Positions 1 to 9,782 of a DNA stretch of 61,498 bases are shown in pieces. The notes beneath the pieces are model-generated. The model did not search any database. It was not told the DNA's origin and saw only the letters and a list, made by a program, of their open reading frames with translations. The DNA lies in contig NW_026971092.1 of NCBI RefSeq assembly GCF_963678635.1, forward strand, positions 1-61,498, written 5' to 3'. Numbering within the stretch: the first letter of the stretch is position 1; every line of letters starts with the position of its first letter. This DNA comes from Symsagittifera roscoffensis. Lineage: Eukaryota; Xenacoelomorpha; Acoela; Convolutidae. A program made the position numbers and the translations under genes.

Positions 1-549
1 GGAATCAAACCTTTTTGAAAATGTTTGTGTAAATCTTTTCAATCTGATTTTGTTTCTATAGGTAAATCTGAAAACCATTTTTGAGCTGCGCCATCGAGCG
101 TTGTTTGGGATCAATGCTGTGCGTCTGTTTATCCAATTTTGGTGAATTGGTGTATTTATTGGTTCAGGTCCTATATTCAAAATTAGATTTGCTGTGACTG
201 CATTTAAATAAGCTTCTACAGAATATTCAGGGTCTGTGCCTGTGATTACCAATAATGGTTTATTCGATGTTGTTGATAATCTACCTATTAGGTATGGATT
301 TATTGTCATTTGCAGTGATTTTGCGGCATTTGGTATTTGTGAAAAGTTTGTTAGTTGACTTTTTGTTATTTCGTGTTGTTGTAAATATTACGGCAATGGA
401 ATTTCATTTTGCATTTGTGTTGGTTGATAAGAATGTGTACTAACAGGGGTTTGTATCTGCATTGATTGATAGGGTTGTGTGCTAGTTGGATTTTGCATTT
501 GTAATTGTTGGTGAGTTTGTTTACTAGCTTGAAATTTGTGGATAGAAAT

Positions 550-951
550 TTATTTTTTGAGGTGCATGATTTTGTCGAGGTTCTTGTACACGGTCTTCTC
601 GCGTATAATGTGCAAAAAATCTGGTTGGTAGTAGTCGTCATCGTCTGATGACAAATAGTTAGGTTTATAATAGGGTGTTTGTTGTTTATTTCTGATTTGT
701 TGGTAAAATGGGTAATTTTCACTCTTATCTTGTGAAGTATGTGGGTATTTATGAAAGTTTATTGAATTTGTTGATGATTGTGGGAATTTTGATTTTTGTG
801 TAAAGAATTGATTATGCGTATTCGTTCGGGGAGGATGAGTAATTTGCGGACAGTTGACATAATTACAATTGTTTTCTGCAAAGTTGTTTCCTGTGAATGT
901 TTTCCGTTTGTGCGTTGGTTTCGTCATTGGTCTATACGTCTGATAGTTCAT
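550..951 (-). pseudogene. Low-complexity Asn/Gln/His-rich ORF in older minus-strand element
   Basis: The minus strand is open for 133 codons, rich in Asn, Gln, Thr, Tyr and His, with an acidic SDDDD stretch near its C-terminal third. A C-x4-C-x4-H pattern (NCNYVNCPQITH) is present, but the fourth zinc ligand of a CCHC knuckle is missing. It lies downstream, on the minus strand, of the GPY/F-like fragment at 1003-1453, so it may belong to the same decayed element. I do not recognise the protein. The overlapping minus-strand ORF at 366-722 is probably a shadow. Nothing else is visible in 1-549. Confidence 0.2.
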
Positions 952-1002
952 ATCTGAATATTTCGGGGCAACGGAGGGTTAAACCGTTAATTGTAATGTT
1001 AC

Positions 1003-1453
1003 CTATGGTAATGTTGGATTTTTAGTTTTTGGCGTTGTAAAATTTGGGTGTATTGGTGATATACTTTGTGGTGTGGTTGCTACTAATGTTTCGACTATTT
1101 CTTCATTTACAAAATGTGATGGTGTTTGAATATCTTGTTGGGTAAGATTTCTAGTTCCATTTAAATTTTCTTGTTGTACAATAGTTGAATTTAAACTATT
1201 ATTTTCTTTTCGTTCAGGTAAAAATGAATTATAGTTTAGAGGTGTCGCGTCTATTGTAAGTGGAATTACTTTTACATAGTCTTTGTGAATACAAATTGTG
1301 TTGATTGCTTGACTTGATATATCTATTTGATATTCAAAAATAGTGGGTGAGACCACTCGGGGTCCCAAACATAATCTGACTGTTCTGATAAAACAGTGTC
1401 GTCGTTTGTAATTTATGGTCTGAAACTTTTTCTTGCTTGTGAAATTAAATCGA
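1003..1453 (-). pseudogene. GPY/F-like retroelement pol tail (decayed)
   Basis: A minus-strand frame of about 150 codons runs open from 1453 to 1003 with no obvious ATG. It contains VRLCLGPRVVSPTIFEYQI followed about a dozen residues later by TICIHKDYVKV. A basic stretch, then GP, a Tyr-x-Ile strand and a His-x-Asp/Lys-x-V motif is the layout of the GPY/F module at the C-terminus of Ty3/Gypsy integrases. That assignment is pattern resemblance only. The frame would continue upstream across the big insertion into the decayed minus-strand sequence at 21642-22450, so the large retrotransposon appears to have landed inside this older element. An unrelated host gene is the alternative. Confidence 0.35.
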
Positions 1454-1505
1454 TATTATGTGTAATAAACCAAGCCAATATTTTTTGTAGATCATGCTTA
1501 ACCTT

Positions 1506-2185
1506 TGTGCCAGTCGGTCATATTTGGATATTTGACCTTGAGAAACACGAATCATGCAATTTTGGGAGGAAAATTTAATTTTTCAAAATTTCGAATGAAG
1601 CCTGTCAGGCTGAATTCTCTCGCGACAACTGAAAATATCAGAAAAATAAGATCAGAACATCCGATTTACAATCGCGGGAAATTACCTAAAAAAGCAGCGG
1701 GAAATTGCTATTCGCAATTTCCAGATACGAAATAAAACGCGAGTAGAGCCGTCTTATCCTGAAATAGGAAAAAAGCGATTGCGAAATAAGATCACGATGA
1801 TTCGAGCTGAAGTAGAGTGTTATGATTGTTATGTTGAGATAAGTCTAGTTTTAGGTTGATCCATCTGAAATGGATCAAAGTTTCACTGTCTAATAAAAAA
1901 AACTGTGCGGATTGTTCCGATCCTGTTTTTAACGGCGTTCGTGTAATTTGGGTATTTTGAGACCTAGGTATAGGGACGTTCTTATTTTCTAGAGTGGGGG
2001 GTTTTTTGGTAGTGGCCTTTAAGCTGTAACGGGTTTTTAGTCTCATGTCGCAAGCCGAACCGAATTGGCTCCGACCGTTTTGAGGTAGAAAAACACGAGA
2101 GATAGTGTCCCTGACTCTTGAGCCAATGGTTATAGGGCCTATTCTTCTCAAGCCTCATATGTGACCGAAGTAGGCGACTGTTACA
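1506..2185 (+). repeat. 5' LTR of the 20-kb Ty3/Gypsy element
   Basis: This 680-bp block matches 20767-21641 along its whole length, begins TGTGCCAG and ends GTTACA, giving the usual short TGT...ACA inverted ends. The first 60 aligned bases after the initial T carry 5 mismatches with the 3' copy, so the insertion is not young. Relative to the 3' LTR it lacks about 213 bp (the equivalent of 21080-21292), and the break lies at a shared gagtg. It keeps about 20 bp near 2044 that the 3' LTR has lost. A perfect 9-bp hairpin (ttgatccat, loop ctgaa) lies at 1856-1878, and AATAAA-type signals occur near 1731 and 1890. No exact target-site duplication is visible. Confidence 0.9.
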
Positions 2186-2661
2186 TAGTGTTTTTATGGC
2201 GCTCCTGGGTGTTTTTACGACATCATGACTACGGAGTCGAACCCACTTGACGCAGCTCCGCGCTACATGCCCATTCTAGAGTACCGGTGGTACGGTTCAG
2301 CGGGAACGTGTAAATCTTCCGGTTGTACCGTGATAGCTTTTTAAGAAAACTCGAGAAAACTTCCTGGTAAGCTCTGCGAACGAGGCTTAGCTAACCGAGT
2401 AAAGGCGGTAACTAGGGGGGGGGGGACGAGCAAAAGGCAAAAAGCGAAACAAAAACCGAAAAAGAACAGAAAAAGGAACAAAAACTATAAAACAAAAAAT
2501 GACAGTGACTTTGACACCAGATTAGTTGGATCAAACCTTTATATAAAATAAATGGTATACACATACTGTTTTTTTTGATAAGACCGATCGTTTCGATCAC
2601 TTCAGCAATCTGAAAGGTGCCCGAGTGTGGGGCGTTGTGAACGGTTTTCAGATAGCATGCA
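2186..2661 (+). other. Retrotransposon leader, first part, no gene
   Basis: This untranslated leader sits between the 5' LTR and the first tandem array. It holds a G9 run at 2415-2423, a purine/A-rich stretch (2425-2500) and, at about 2250-2262, a tRNA B-box-like sequence read on the minus strand. No supported ORF was found. Confidence 0.6.
2197..2214 (+). promoter_or_regulatory. Possible primer-binding site
   Basis: Eleven bases after the 5' LTR the plus strand reads tggcgctcctgggtg. A minus-strand primer-binding site normally starts with TGG (complement of tRNA CCA) within a few bases of the LTR, so this is the best candidate. I cannot match it to a particular tRNA from memory. Comparing it with the 3' ends of the host's tRNAs would settle it. 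Confidence 0.3.
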
Positions 2662-2868
2662 ACTTAGCTGGACCATTAGGAGACTTGACTGGAACAGGTG
2701 GCCAGTCGAGTGGGAGAGTGGTTCACAGGGACTTAGCTGGACCATTAGGAGACTTGACTGGAACAGGTGACCAGTCGAGTGGGAAAGTAATTCACAGGGA
2801 CTTAGCTGGACCATTAGGAGACTTGACTGGAACAGGTGACCAGCCAAGTGGGAAAGTGGTGCTGGTGA
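2662..2868 (+). repeat. 69-bp tandem repeat, 3 copies, in the leader
   Basis: Copies start at 2662, 2731 and 2800. The unit is exactly 69 bp, or 23 codons, and all three are open in one plus frame (2625-2918, 97 codons), which reads repeats of DLAGPLGDLTGTG plus DQSSGKV. The minus strand is open too, as expected when a stop-free unit is multiplied. Whether it is translated is unknown. The unit length divisible by three, shared with the arrays at 3749 and 4124, is the only hint of coding. Confidence 0.85.
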
Positions 2869-3454
2869 TCAGCTGCAGGACAAGTCAAGGAAACAACCAG
2901 CACGGTCAGAGCAACTAGAGAAGACGGGGGTGTTCTCAAGTTGGTCAAACGGGTATCGTTAAAATCCACATTACGTTATAGGAGATAAGTGTAAAATTGG
3001 ATAAGCGGAACCACATTGTTTTGAGGAACTTTTTACTCAAGCAGGCCTGGAAAAAGGTCGACGGTTTCTCTCGAGAGGTTTAGCACCCGGCGCTTAAGCG
3101 AATTTTTGGCTTAAGAGGGGGGCTAAAGAGGGGGGAGGTTAAAAGGGGGGCTGGTTAGGTTAGAGTTTGGTGGTTGTAAAGTGTAAAAAGGGGGGACACA
3201 TTAGAGTAACTAATTGATCAGCATCGTCGATTTAGTTACATTAGACTCTTACACGCGTCGGTTATAAGAAGCGGATATCCGGATTTAACATCGAATTAAG
3301 GTAAGTACCCTGGTCGGATCGGGAGGGGGGAACGGACATAGACAGTTTTTGTGATGCCCCATAAGATCGCTAGCAGGGGGGAGGAGAACGCGCGGCAATC
3401 AGGTACCAGACATTTTTTAATGTTGTTCAGATAAACGGCTGACACAAGTCACTT
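2869..3454 (+). other. G-run-rich leader segment, no gene
   Basis: The stretch has repeated runs of five to eight G (clearest at 3110-3200, 3320-3335 and 3376-3382) separated by short AT-rich pieces. It resembles a polypurine/G-quadruplex-prone leader rather than coding DNA. No ORF with support was found. Confidence 0.5.
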
Positions 3455-4495
3455 TTGAATTTTAGGTGGTTATATTTTTTTTGCTTTTATCAATATTCAT
3501 TTTTATTTTTAATTTCTTTTCTCACTGTTAATTTTTTGACGCTTTTGGAGAAAAAAGTTTTAATCGGTTTTGGACAAACAGGTGATCACAAGACACCTAG
3601 AGCAAGTTGGGTTTCACCTTGCGGCAAAATAATAAAAGGAAATAAAAACAAGGGGATTGGTGATTTTAACTTTTGGCCAGTAAGGTTGGGTTTTTTCGGG
3701 AAAATTTTTACTAGAGCTCGAATGGTGGTACAAGGTACAATGGTTCAAGGCAGTCTTTGGACAGGCAGTCTTGGGACAAGCAGTCTTGGGAAAGGCAGTC
3801 TTGGGACAGGCAGTCTTGGGACAGGCAGTCTTGGGACAGGCAGTCTTGGAACAGGCAGTCTTGGAACAGGCAGTCTTGGGACAGACAGTCTTGGGACAGG
3901 CAGTCTTGGGACAGGCAGTCTTGGGACAGGCAGTCTTGGGACAGGCAGTCTTGGGACAGGCAGTCTTGGGACAGGCAGTCTTGGGACAGGCAGTCTTGGG
4001 ACAGGCAGTCTTGGGACAGGCAGTCTTGGGACAGGCAGTCTTGGGACAGGCAGTCTTGGGACAGGCAGTCATGGAACAGGCAGTCTTGGGACAGGCAGTC
4101 TTGGGACAGGCAGTCTTGGGACAGTACCAGAAAGTCTTGGGACAGTACCAGAAAGTCTTGGTACAGCACCAGAAAATCTTGGGACAGTACCAGAAAGTCT
4201 TGGGACAGTACCAGAAAACCTTGGGGCAGTACCAGAAGGTTTTGGGACAGTACCAGAAGGTCTTGTGACAGCACCAGAAGGTCTTGGGACAGCACCAGAA
4301 AGTCTTGGGACAGCACCAGAAAAGCTTGATACAGTACCAGAAAGTCTTGGGACAGTACCAGAAAGTGTTGGGACAGTACCAGAAAGTGTTGGGACAGTAC
4401 ATAGAAGTGTTGGGACAGTACATAGAAGTGTTGGGATAGTACAAAGAAGTGGTGTGACGGTACTAAAGGGTCTTAAGACAGGTCGAAATAACTAA
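3455..4495 (+). CDS. Leader ORF with GSLGT / VPESLGT repeats, unknown function
   Basis: The plus strand is open for 346 codons. No in-frame ATG is seen at its start, and the reading begins with a TTG-type codon. Residues about 1-35 are strongly hydrophobic and aromatic (YFFCFYQYSFLFLISF), like a signal or membrane segment. Residues about 99-223 are 25 copies of GSLGT, and about 224-342 are 17 copies of a 7-residue unit close to VPESLGT. The stop comes 13 bases after the last repeat. Against real coding, the 15-bp unit is free of stops in several frames on both strands, so long ORFs are expected by chance there. In its favour, the period changes from 15 to 21 bp while the frame is kept. It lies upstream of gag inside the retrotransposon. 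I recognise no family. Confidence 0.35.
   Translation: MNFRWLYFFCFYQYSFLFLISFLTVNFLTLLEKKVLIGFGQTGDHKTPRASWVSPCGKIIKGNKNKGIGDFNFWPVRLGFFGKIFTRARMVVQGTMVQGSLWTGSLGTSSLGKGSLGTGSLGTGSLGTGSLGTGSLGTGSLGTDSLGTGSLGTGSLGTGSLGTGSLGTGSLGTGSLGTGSLGTGSLGTGSLGTGSLGTGSLGTGSHGTGSLGTGSLGTGSLGTVPESLGTVPESLGTAPENLGTVPESLGTVPENLGAVPEGFGTVPEGLVTAPEGLGTAPESLGTAPEKLDTVPESLGTVPESVGTVPESVGTVHRSVGTVHRSVGIVQRSGVTVLKGLKTGRNN
3749..4123 (+). repeat. 15-bp tandem array, 25 copies
   Basis: The unit ggcagtcttgggaca is repeated 25 times in exactly 375 bp with only scattered single-base changes. The near identity of the copies points to recent expansion. It abuts the 21-bp array directly. Confidence 0.95.
4124..4480 (+). 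repeat. 21-bp tandem array, 17 copies, derived from the 15-bp unit
   Basis: The 21-bp unit is gtaccagaa followed by agtcttgggaca. It shares its last 12 bases with the neighbouring 15-bp unit and replaces the leading ggc with nine bases. There are 17 copies in 357 bp, which become more divergent toward the right end, as at an array edge. Confidence 0.95.
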
Positions 4496-4706
4496 ATCAA
4501 AAGCAATATGACTAGTCGGAACGTTAAATCGTGATAGATCGGATTCTGTTGGGATCAAGAATTAGTAAAATTTCAAGAAATCTTAAAGGGAATAGGAACG
4601 TTGTTTTTCTTTATTATTATATTTATCATAAAGTTTTTTTTTCATTTTTAGAATAGGATTTTGTAAATAGTAATATTGTAAATAGAAACAATTGTAAATA
4701 AAAATC

Positions 4707-6797
4707 ATGAGACGGAGCAGGGTACCGATAGCTGAAAAAAGAGCTACGGAGCCAAAGAAAAACTGTAACTCGTCGCAACGAAAAGTGACATTGGTTGGCC
4801 GAAGAATATCAAGTAAAAACTTTTCAGTGAGCATGGTCAACGTCAAAAGAAAAGACGAAAGAGGGCGCGGAGGAGAAACAAACGGAACCCGCCATTGAGA
4901 TTGACCTAGAAACACCAGACCAGAGTGTTGATGAGGTGGAGAAGAAGACGACGGAGTCGACACCGATGCCGAATGCAGAGGAACAAAATCAAAAGTCGAT
5001 GGAATTCTCGCCGAAAGACACTGTGGAAGATACAACGGGCAACACGCCAGCAACAGTAAAGGACGAGTCTCAAGTAAAAAGAACGTCATTTACAGAAAGG
5101 ATAGCAATGATGGTCGGGATGAAATCAAGAGACATAGTGACGGAAGAAACGAAAGCCGAGAAAGGCAAAACATTTGGAACAGTTTCTACGATAACGACAG
5201 AGGCCAACCAAGACGACGACCAGGTTAAACAGAGGGCAGCAGCCAACAATACGGCAAAAGCTGACTATGAAACAACGACTTCTCTTGAGCTGGGCGATTT
5301 GATGGCGAAGCTAGATCAGATTGACAAGAGACTAAAGCACAGCGAGGAGGATATGGAGGTGTAAATAAAAAATTAAGATACAACAAACACGAGTACCTGG
5401 ACAACTATTTCAATCTGGCGAGGGCGACAGAAGAAAAGCTTCAGCAGATGTCAGACAAGGTAGAGGCCACTGATGGAGAGCGAGATAAGAACATTAAAAA
5501 AGACATACAAGAGATGAAGCAACGGTATGACGCTGTGAACAGCCAGTTAGGGAGTCTAGAAACGAGAATGGATACAATGAGAAGAGACCAGGCTGAGAGT
5601 CCATGTGCCATACAGGCAAAACTAGATGTCATCTTGAGAAACTCGACATCACAAGATAGGTCGGCAACGGATAGGACGCAAGGTAACAGAGTTGATTTCG
5701 TGGAACCACCACGGAACAAACGGCAGTCAACACCGTTACCATTACCCCGGGATGCAGCGAGCACAGCACCGGGGGGGGGGGGCAAAGACAATTATGAAAG
5801 GTGGAACCGCAAATACGACGAGTGGTCCAGGTGATTCCACGACCTACAGTAATGCGGGACCTGATGCCATGACATGGGCCCGCACCTGGAAAATGATGTA
5901 TAGAACATTGGAAGCGTTCGCCACGAGAAACACTGAATCGAGTGAGAGAGGAGGTGGAAAATCCAGGAAAAACCTTCAAGAAGCCAAAAGAATTTAAGGA
6001 TGACTCAGACGGATGCATCGATACCTGGGTAGAAGTCATGAGATTACATTTGGAACAGGACAACTTAAACGACGAGAGACAAGCCTGCACAGCGATACTC
6101 AGTAACTTAGAAGGCACAACGTTGATATGCGTAGTTGCAAAGAAGGAAGAGGAACGCGATACAGCGGACAAGATCTTCGAGATATTGTTGAATCGATTCG
6201 GGTCAGGCATGGTCAACAAGCGATAATGAGATTCGAGAAAAGGAGGCAAAGGGACGATGAATCAATTGATCGGTTCCTAGATAATCTCGAGAGCTTGAGA
6301 CGAAGGAGTGATCCTGAAGAGTCAACAAACAGAAGGAACTTTAGCATTGCCTCGAAGTTCATCGATGGGGTGAAAAGTGACGACTTGAGAACAATGTTAG
6401 CAACGTACTATACACTGTCGAAAGATAGTGCACCGACTCCAGAAGAAATGAGACAGAAGTCAAGAGAGTACATGCTAATGAAACCCAAGAAGTACTCATG
6501 TTCAGATAACAGGAATATGCAGGGGGGAGTCAATCACAAAGGTCGTCAAGGTACAAGCCGAGAGACGACATGGACAAAAGTAGATCATGTGCAAACTGCG
6601 GGTCAGCTGATCATCACGTGGCTGATTGCACACCGTACAAACAGGGCATGAAGAGTCTGGGATATGCACCCGATGAGGAAGATATGAGCCAGATGGAGGA
6701 ATATGAGTATTATAGTGGCTTGATCAACAAGATAGGTGCGAGATGTTTCTTCTGCAATCAAGAGGGGCACTTTAGGATAGACTATCCTTTGTTTTGA
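4707..6797 (+). pseudogene. gag: Gag, first copy, frameshifted
   Basis: Gag forms the virus-like particle of LTR retrotransposons. The reading passes through several frames: 4707-4898; about 4830-5364 (acidic, Thr/Glu-rich); 5361-5770 (a heptad-like coiled coil around residues KLQQMSDKVEATDG to QLGSLETRMDTMRRDQ); then past a G12 run at 5771-5782 into the capsid-like part (5942-6226 and 6232-6560); then the nucleocapsid (6570-6797). The first zinc knuckle, CANCGSADHHVADC, is an intact C-x2-C-x4-H-x4-C. The second (CFFCNQEGHFRIDY) has Tyr in place of its last Cys and is followed four codons later by a stop. Frame breaks at homopolymers may be sequencing errors. Confidence is high for Gag and low for the exact start. 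Confidence 0.8.
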
Positions 6798-7483
6798 GAG
6801 GCAGTGAAGAACCAGGGTCACCCCAAGCTTAGGTTGGCGTTAGCGGCGGTGTAGAACCAGAAAAACAGACAAACAGACTATGAAACAAAACATTCGGAAG
6901 CACCGAGTGCCGAACTACCAACGAAGACGGTGAAAGCCGTAACGCAGGTCAACAGTGCAATAGAGGATACGGCCAGAAATGCCCTAGAGATAAATTATGA
7001 GAAGGCAGCGGCAGAAGCTATCAACAAAGTCCAATAGGACCTAGCGACGAAAGAAATAGAGCAACGATTGAAACAGGAAATCGAAAAGCAGAAGATAAAT
7101 GAGACGTTAGGTTGGTCGGTGCCGGTGCCAGACGCCGTAGCAGGGTCGACAAAGAGTGGAAATTGCAACACTCTGAAAATGGTGACGGGAAAACCATTCG
7201 GCATAACAAAAATCGGAGCCAGGATAATGTCAATAATCACTGTAGGCGGCCATGAAGTAACGAGGAACTTGAACGAGCCAAGCGATCAGACAATAATGCA
7301 TATTGATGTGTACGCAGATTACTTGAGTGCGATAAGCCCACAGACGACGTCTAGAGCCTTGAGGGCACTACTCACAAGAGGTGGCAGCAAGTCAGTCCGT
7401 GTTGAAAACAGATATACAGAAGCTTATGGTCCGCATGAGGTGATGCTAAACATAGATGGGATGTTTCGAGCACCGGGGGGGGG
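5783..7483 (+). repeat. Tandem gag duplication, unit 1 (about 1.7 kb)
   Basis: This segment recurs at 7484 onward with a steady offset of 1,700-1,701 bp and very few differences. It runs from just after the poly-G run in gag to the point where the protease-proximal linker reads gatgggatg and jumps back to the poly-G. The short gatg shared by both sides suggests unequal recombination or template slippage. The 3' part (6798-7483) is the Gag-PR linker with several stops. Confidence 0.9.
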
Positions 7484-8497
7484 CAAAGACAATTAAGAAA
7501 AGTGGAACCGCAAATACGACGAGTGGTCCAGGTGATTCCACGACCTACAGTAATGCGGGACCTGATGCCATGACATGGGCCAGCACCTGGAAAATGATGA
7601 GTAGAACATTGGAAGCGTTCGCCACGAGAAACACTGAATCGAGTGAGAGAGGAGGTGGAAAATCCAGGAAAACCTTCAAGAAGCCAAAAGAATTTAAGGA
7701 TGACTCAGACGGATGCATCGATACATGGGTAGAAGTCATGAGATTACATTTGGAACAGGACAACTTAAACGACGAGAGACAAGACTGCACAGCGATACTC
7801 AGTAACTTAGAAGGCACAACGTTGATATGCGTAGTTGCAAAGAAGGAAGAGGAACGCGATACAGCGGACAAGATCTTCGAGATATTGTTGAATCGATTCG
7901 GGTCAGGCATGGTCAACAAGCGATAATGAGATTCGAGAAAAGGAGGCAAAGGGACGATGAATCAATTGATCGGTTCCTAGATAATCTCGAGAGCTTGAGA
8001 CGAAGGAGTGATCCTGAAGAGTCAACAAACAGAAGGAACTTTAGCATTGCCTCGAAGTTCATCGATGGGGTGAAAAGTGACGACTTGAGAACAATGTTAG
8101 CAACGTACTATACACTGTCGAAAGATAGTGCACCGACTCCAGAAGAAATGAGACAGAAGTCAAGAGAGTACATGCTAATGAAACCCAAGAAGTACTCATG
8201 TTCAGATAACAGGAATATGCAGGGGGGAGTCAATCACAAAGGTCGTCAAGGTACAAGCCGAGAGATGACATGGACAAACGTAGATCATGTGCAAACTGCG
8301 GGTCAGCTGATCATCACGTGGCTGATTGCACACCGTACAAACAGGGCATGAAGAGTCTGGGATATGCACCCGATGAGGAAGATATGAGCCAGATGGAGGA
8401 ATATGAGTATTATAGTGGCTTGATCATCAAGATAGGTGCGAGATGTTTCTTCTGCAATCAAGAGGGGCACTTTAGGATAGACTATCCTTTGTTTTGA
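7484..8497 (+). pseudogene. gag: Gag, second tandem copy (capsid and nucleocapsid)
   Basis: It repeats the capsid-like and nucleocapsid parts of the first copy in the same broken frames (7456-7926, then 7932-8351, then 8270-8497). The first knuckle CANCGSADHHVADC is intact. The second again ends in Tyr rather than Cys, with the same stop after PLF. It has no N-terminal coiled coil of its own, so it cannot be an independent gag gene. Confidence 0.8.
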
Positions 8498-8966
8498 GAG
8501 GCAGTGAAGAACCAGGGTCACCCCAAGCTTAGGTTGGCGTTAGCGGCGGTGTAGAACCAGAAAAACAGACAAACCGACTATGAAACAAAACATTCGGAAG
8601 CACCGAGTGCCGAACTACCAACGAAGACGGTGAAAGCCGTAACGCAGGTCAACAGTGCAATAGAGGATACGGCCAGAAATGCCCTAGAGATAAATTATTA
8701 AAAAAGCAGCGGCAGAAGCTATCAACAAAGTCCAATAGGACCTAGCGACGAAAGAAATAGAGCAACGATTGAAACAGGAAATCGAAAAGCAGAAGATAAA
8801 TGAGACGTTAGGTTGGTCGGTGCCGGTGCCGGTGCCAGACGCCGTAGCAGGGTCGACAAAGAGTGGAAATTGCAACACTCTGAAAATGGTGACGGGAAAA
8901 CCATTCGGCATAACAAAAATCGGAGCCAGGATAATGTCAATAATCACTGTAGGCGGCCATGAAGTA
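7484..8966 (+). repeat. Tandem gag duplication, unit 2
   Basis: This is the second copy of the segment at 5783-7483, ending early at 8966, where it jumps back to the equivalent of 8209. Compared with unit 1 it has an extra 6-bp GCCGGT in the linker (8821-8836) and a small change near 8699. The second jump occurs at taac, again a microhomology. Confidence 0.9.
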
Positions 8967-9718
8967 ACAGGAATATGCAGGGGGGAGTCAACCACAAAGG
9001 TGGTCATGGTACAAGCCGAGAGATGACATGGACAAACGTAGATCATGTGCAAACTGCGGGTCAGCTGATCATCACGTGGCGGATTGCACAACATACAAAC
9101 AGGGCATGAAGAGTTTGGGATATGCACCCGATGAGGAAGATATGAGCCAGATGGAGGAATATGAGTATTATAGTGGGTTGATCATCAAGATAGGTGCGAG
9201 ATGTTTCTTCTGCAATCAAGAGGGGCACTTTAGGATGGACTGACCTTTGTTTTGGGAGGCAGTGAAGAACCAGAGTCACCCCAAGCATAGGTTGGCGTTA
9301 GCGGCGGTGCAGAACCAGAAAAACAGACAAACCGAGTATGAAACAAAACATTCGGAAGCACCGAGTGCGGAACTACCAACGAAGACGGTGAAAACCGTAA
9401 CGCAGGTCAACAGTGCAATAGAGGATACGGCCGGAAATGCCCTAGAGATAAGTTATGAGAAGGCAGCGGCAGAAGCTTCAACAAAGTCAAACAGGACCTA
9501 GCGACGAAGGAAATAGAGCAACGATTGAAACAGGAAATCGAAAAGCAGAAGATAAATGAGACGTTAGGTTGGTCGGTGCCGGTGCCAGACGCCGTAGCAG
9601 GGTCGACAAAGAGTGGAAATTGCAACACTCTGAAAATGGTGACGGGAACACCATTCGGCAGAACAAAACTCGGAGCCAGGATAATGTCAATAATCACTGT
9701 AGGCGGCCATGAAGTAAC
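8967..9718 (+). repeat. Tandem gag duplication, unit 3 (about 0.75 kb)
   Basis: This third, shorter copy covers only the nucleocapsid and linker. It corresponds to 8209-8966 with an offset of 750-758 bp. It joins directly to the protease ORF, so it is the copy that was originally, or has become, continuous with pol. Confidence 0.88.
9028..9501 (+). pseudogene. gag: Gag nucleocapsid, third copy, with linker
   Basis: It carries an intact first knuckle CANCGSADHHVADC. The second knuckle is cut by a TGA (9241-9243) exactly where the last Cys is expected, after GHFRMD. Beyond the stop the same frame continues as a basic/Ala-rich linker (9247-9501, beginning MFWEAVKNQSHPKH), then breaks at 9501. 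All three nucleocapsid copies therefore lack the final Cys of knuckle two, by Tyr in two and a stop in one. Confidence 0.75.
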
Positions 9719-9782
9719 GAGGAACTTGAACGAACCAAGTGATCAGACAATAATGCACATTGATGTTACGCAGATTACTTGA
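9525..9782 (+). pseudogene. Gag-protease linker fragment
   Basis: This 85-codon frame begins KQEIEKQKINETLGW and covers the linker between the nucleocapsid and the protease. The same segment occurs in the earlier tandem units at 7068 and 8769. It ends at a frameshift 1-3 bases before the protease ORF opens at 9779, so linker and protease were once one reading frame. Confidence 0.65.

Noticed and set aside
1496-1511. Target-site duplication of the retrotransposon (acctt / ctttt)
   Set aside because: The flanks do not match over 4-5 bases. The similarity depends on shifting the LTR border.
2217-2285. A tRNA gene on the minus strand
   Set aside because: The A-box-like and B-box-like sequences are only a few bases apart, no anticodon arm fits, and the T-stem does not pair.
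3614-4444. Long minus-strand and alternative-frame ORFs (Cys/Pro/Lys/Thr, Leu/Ser/Gln/Asp, Arg/Gln/Ser/Trp repeats)
   Set aside because: They are shadows of the 15/21-bp arrays, which contain no stop codons in several frames.
3749-4480. CRISPR-like array
   Set aside because: There are no unique spacers. The units touch each other directly, and the context is a eukaryotic retrotransposon.
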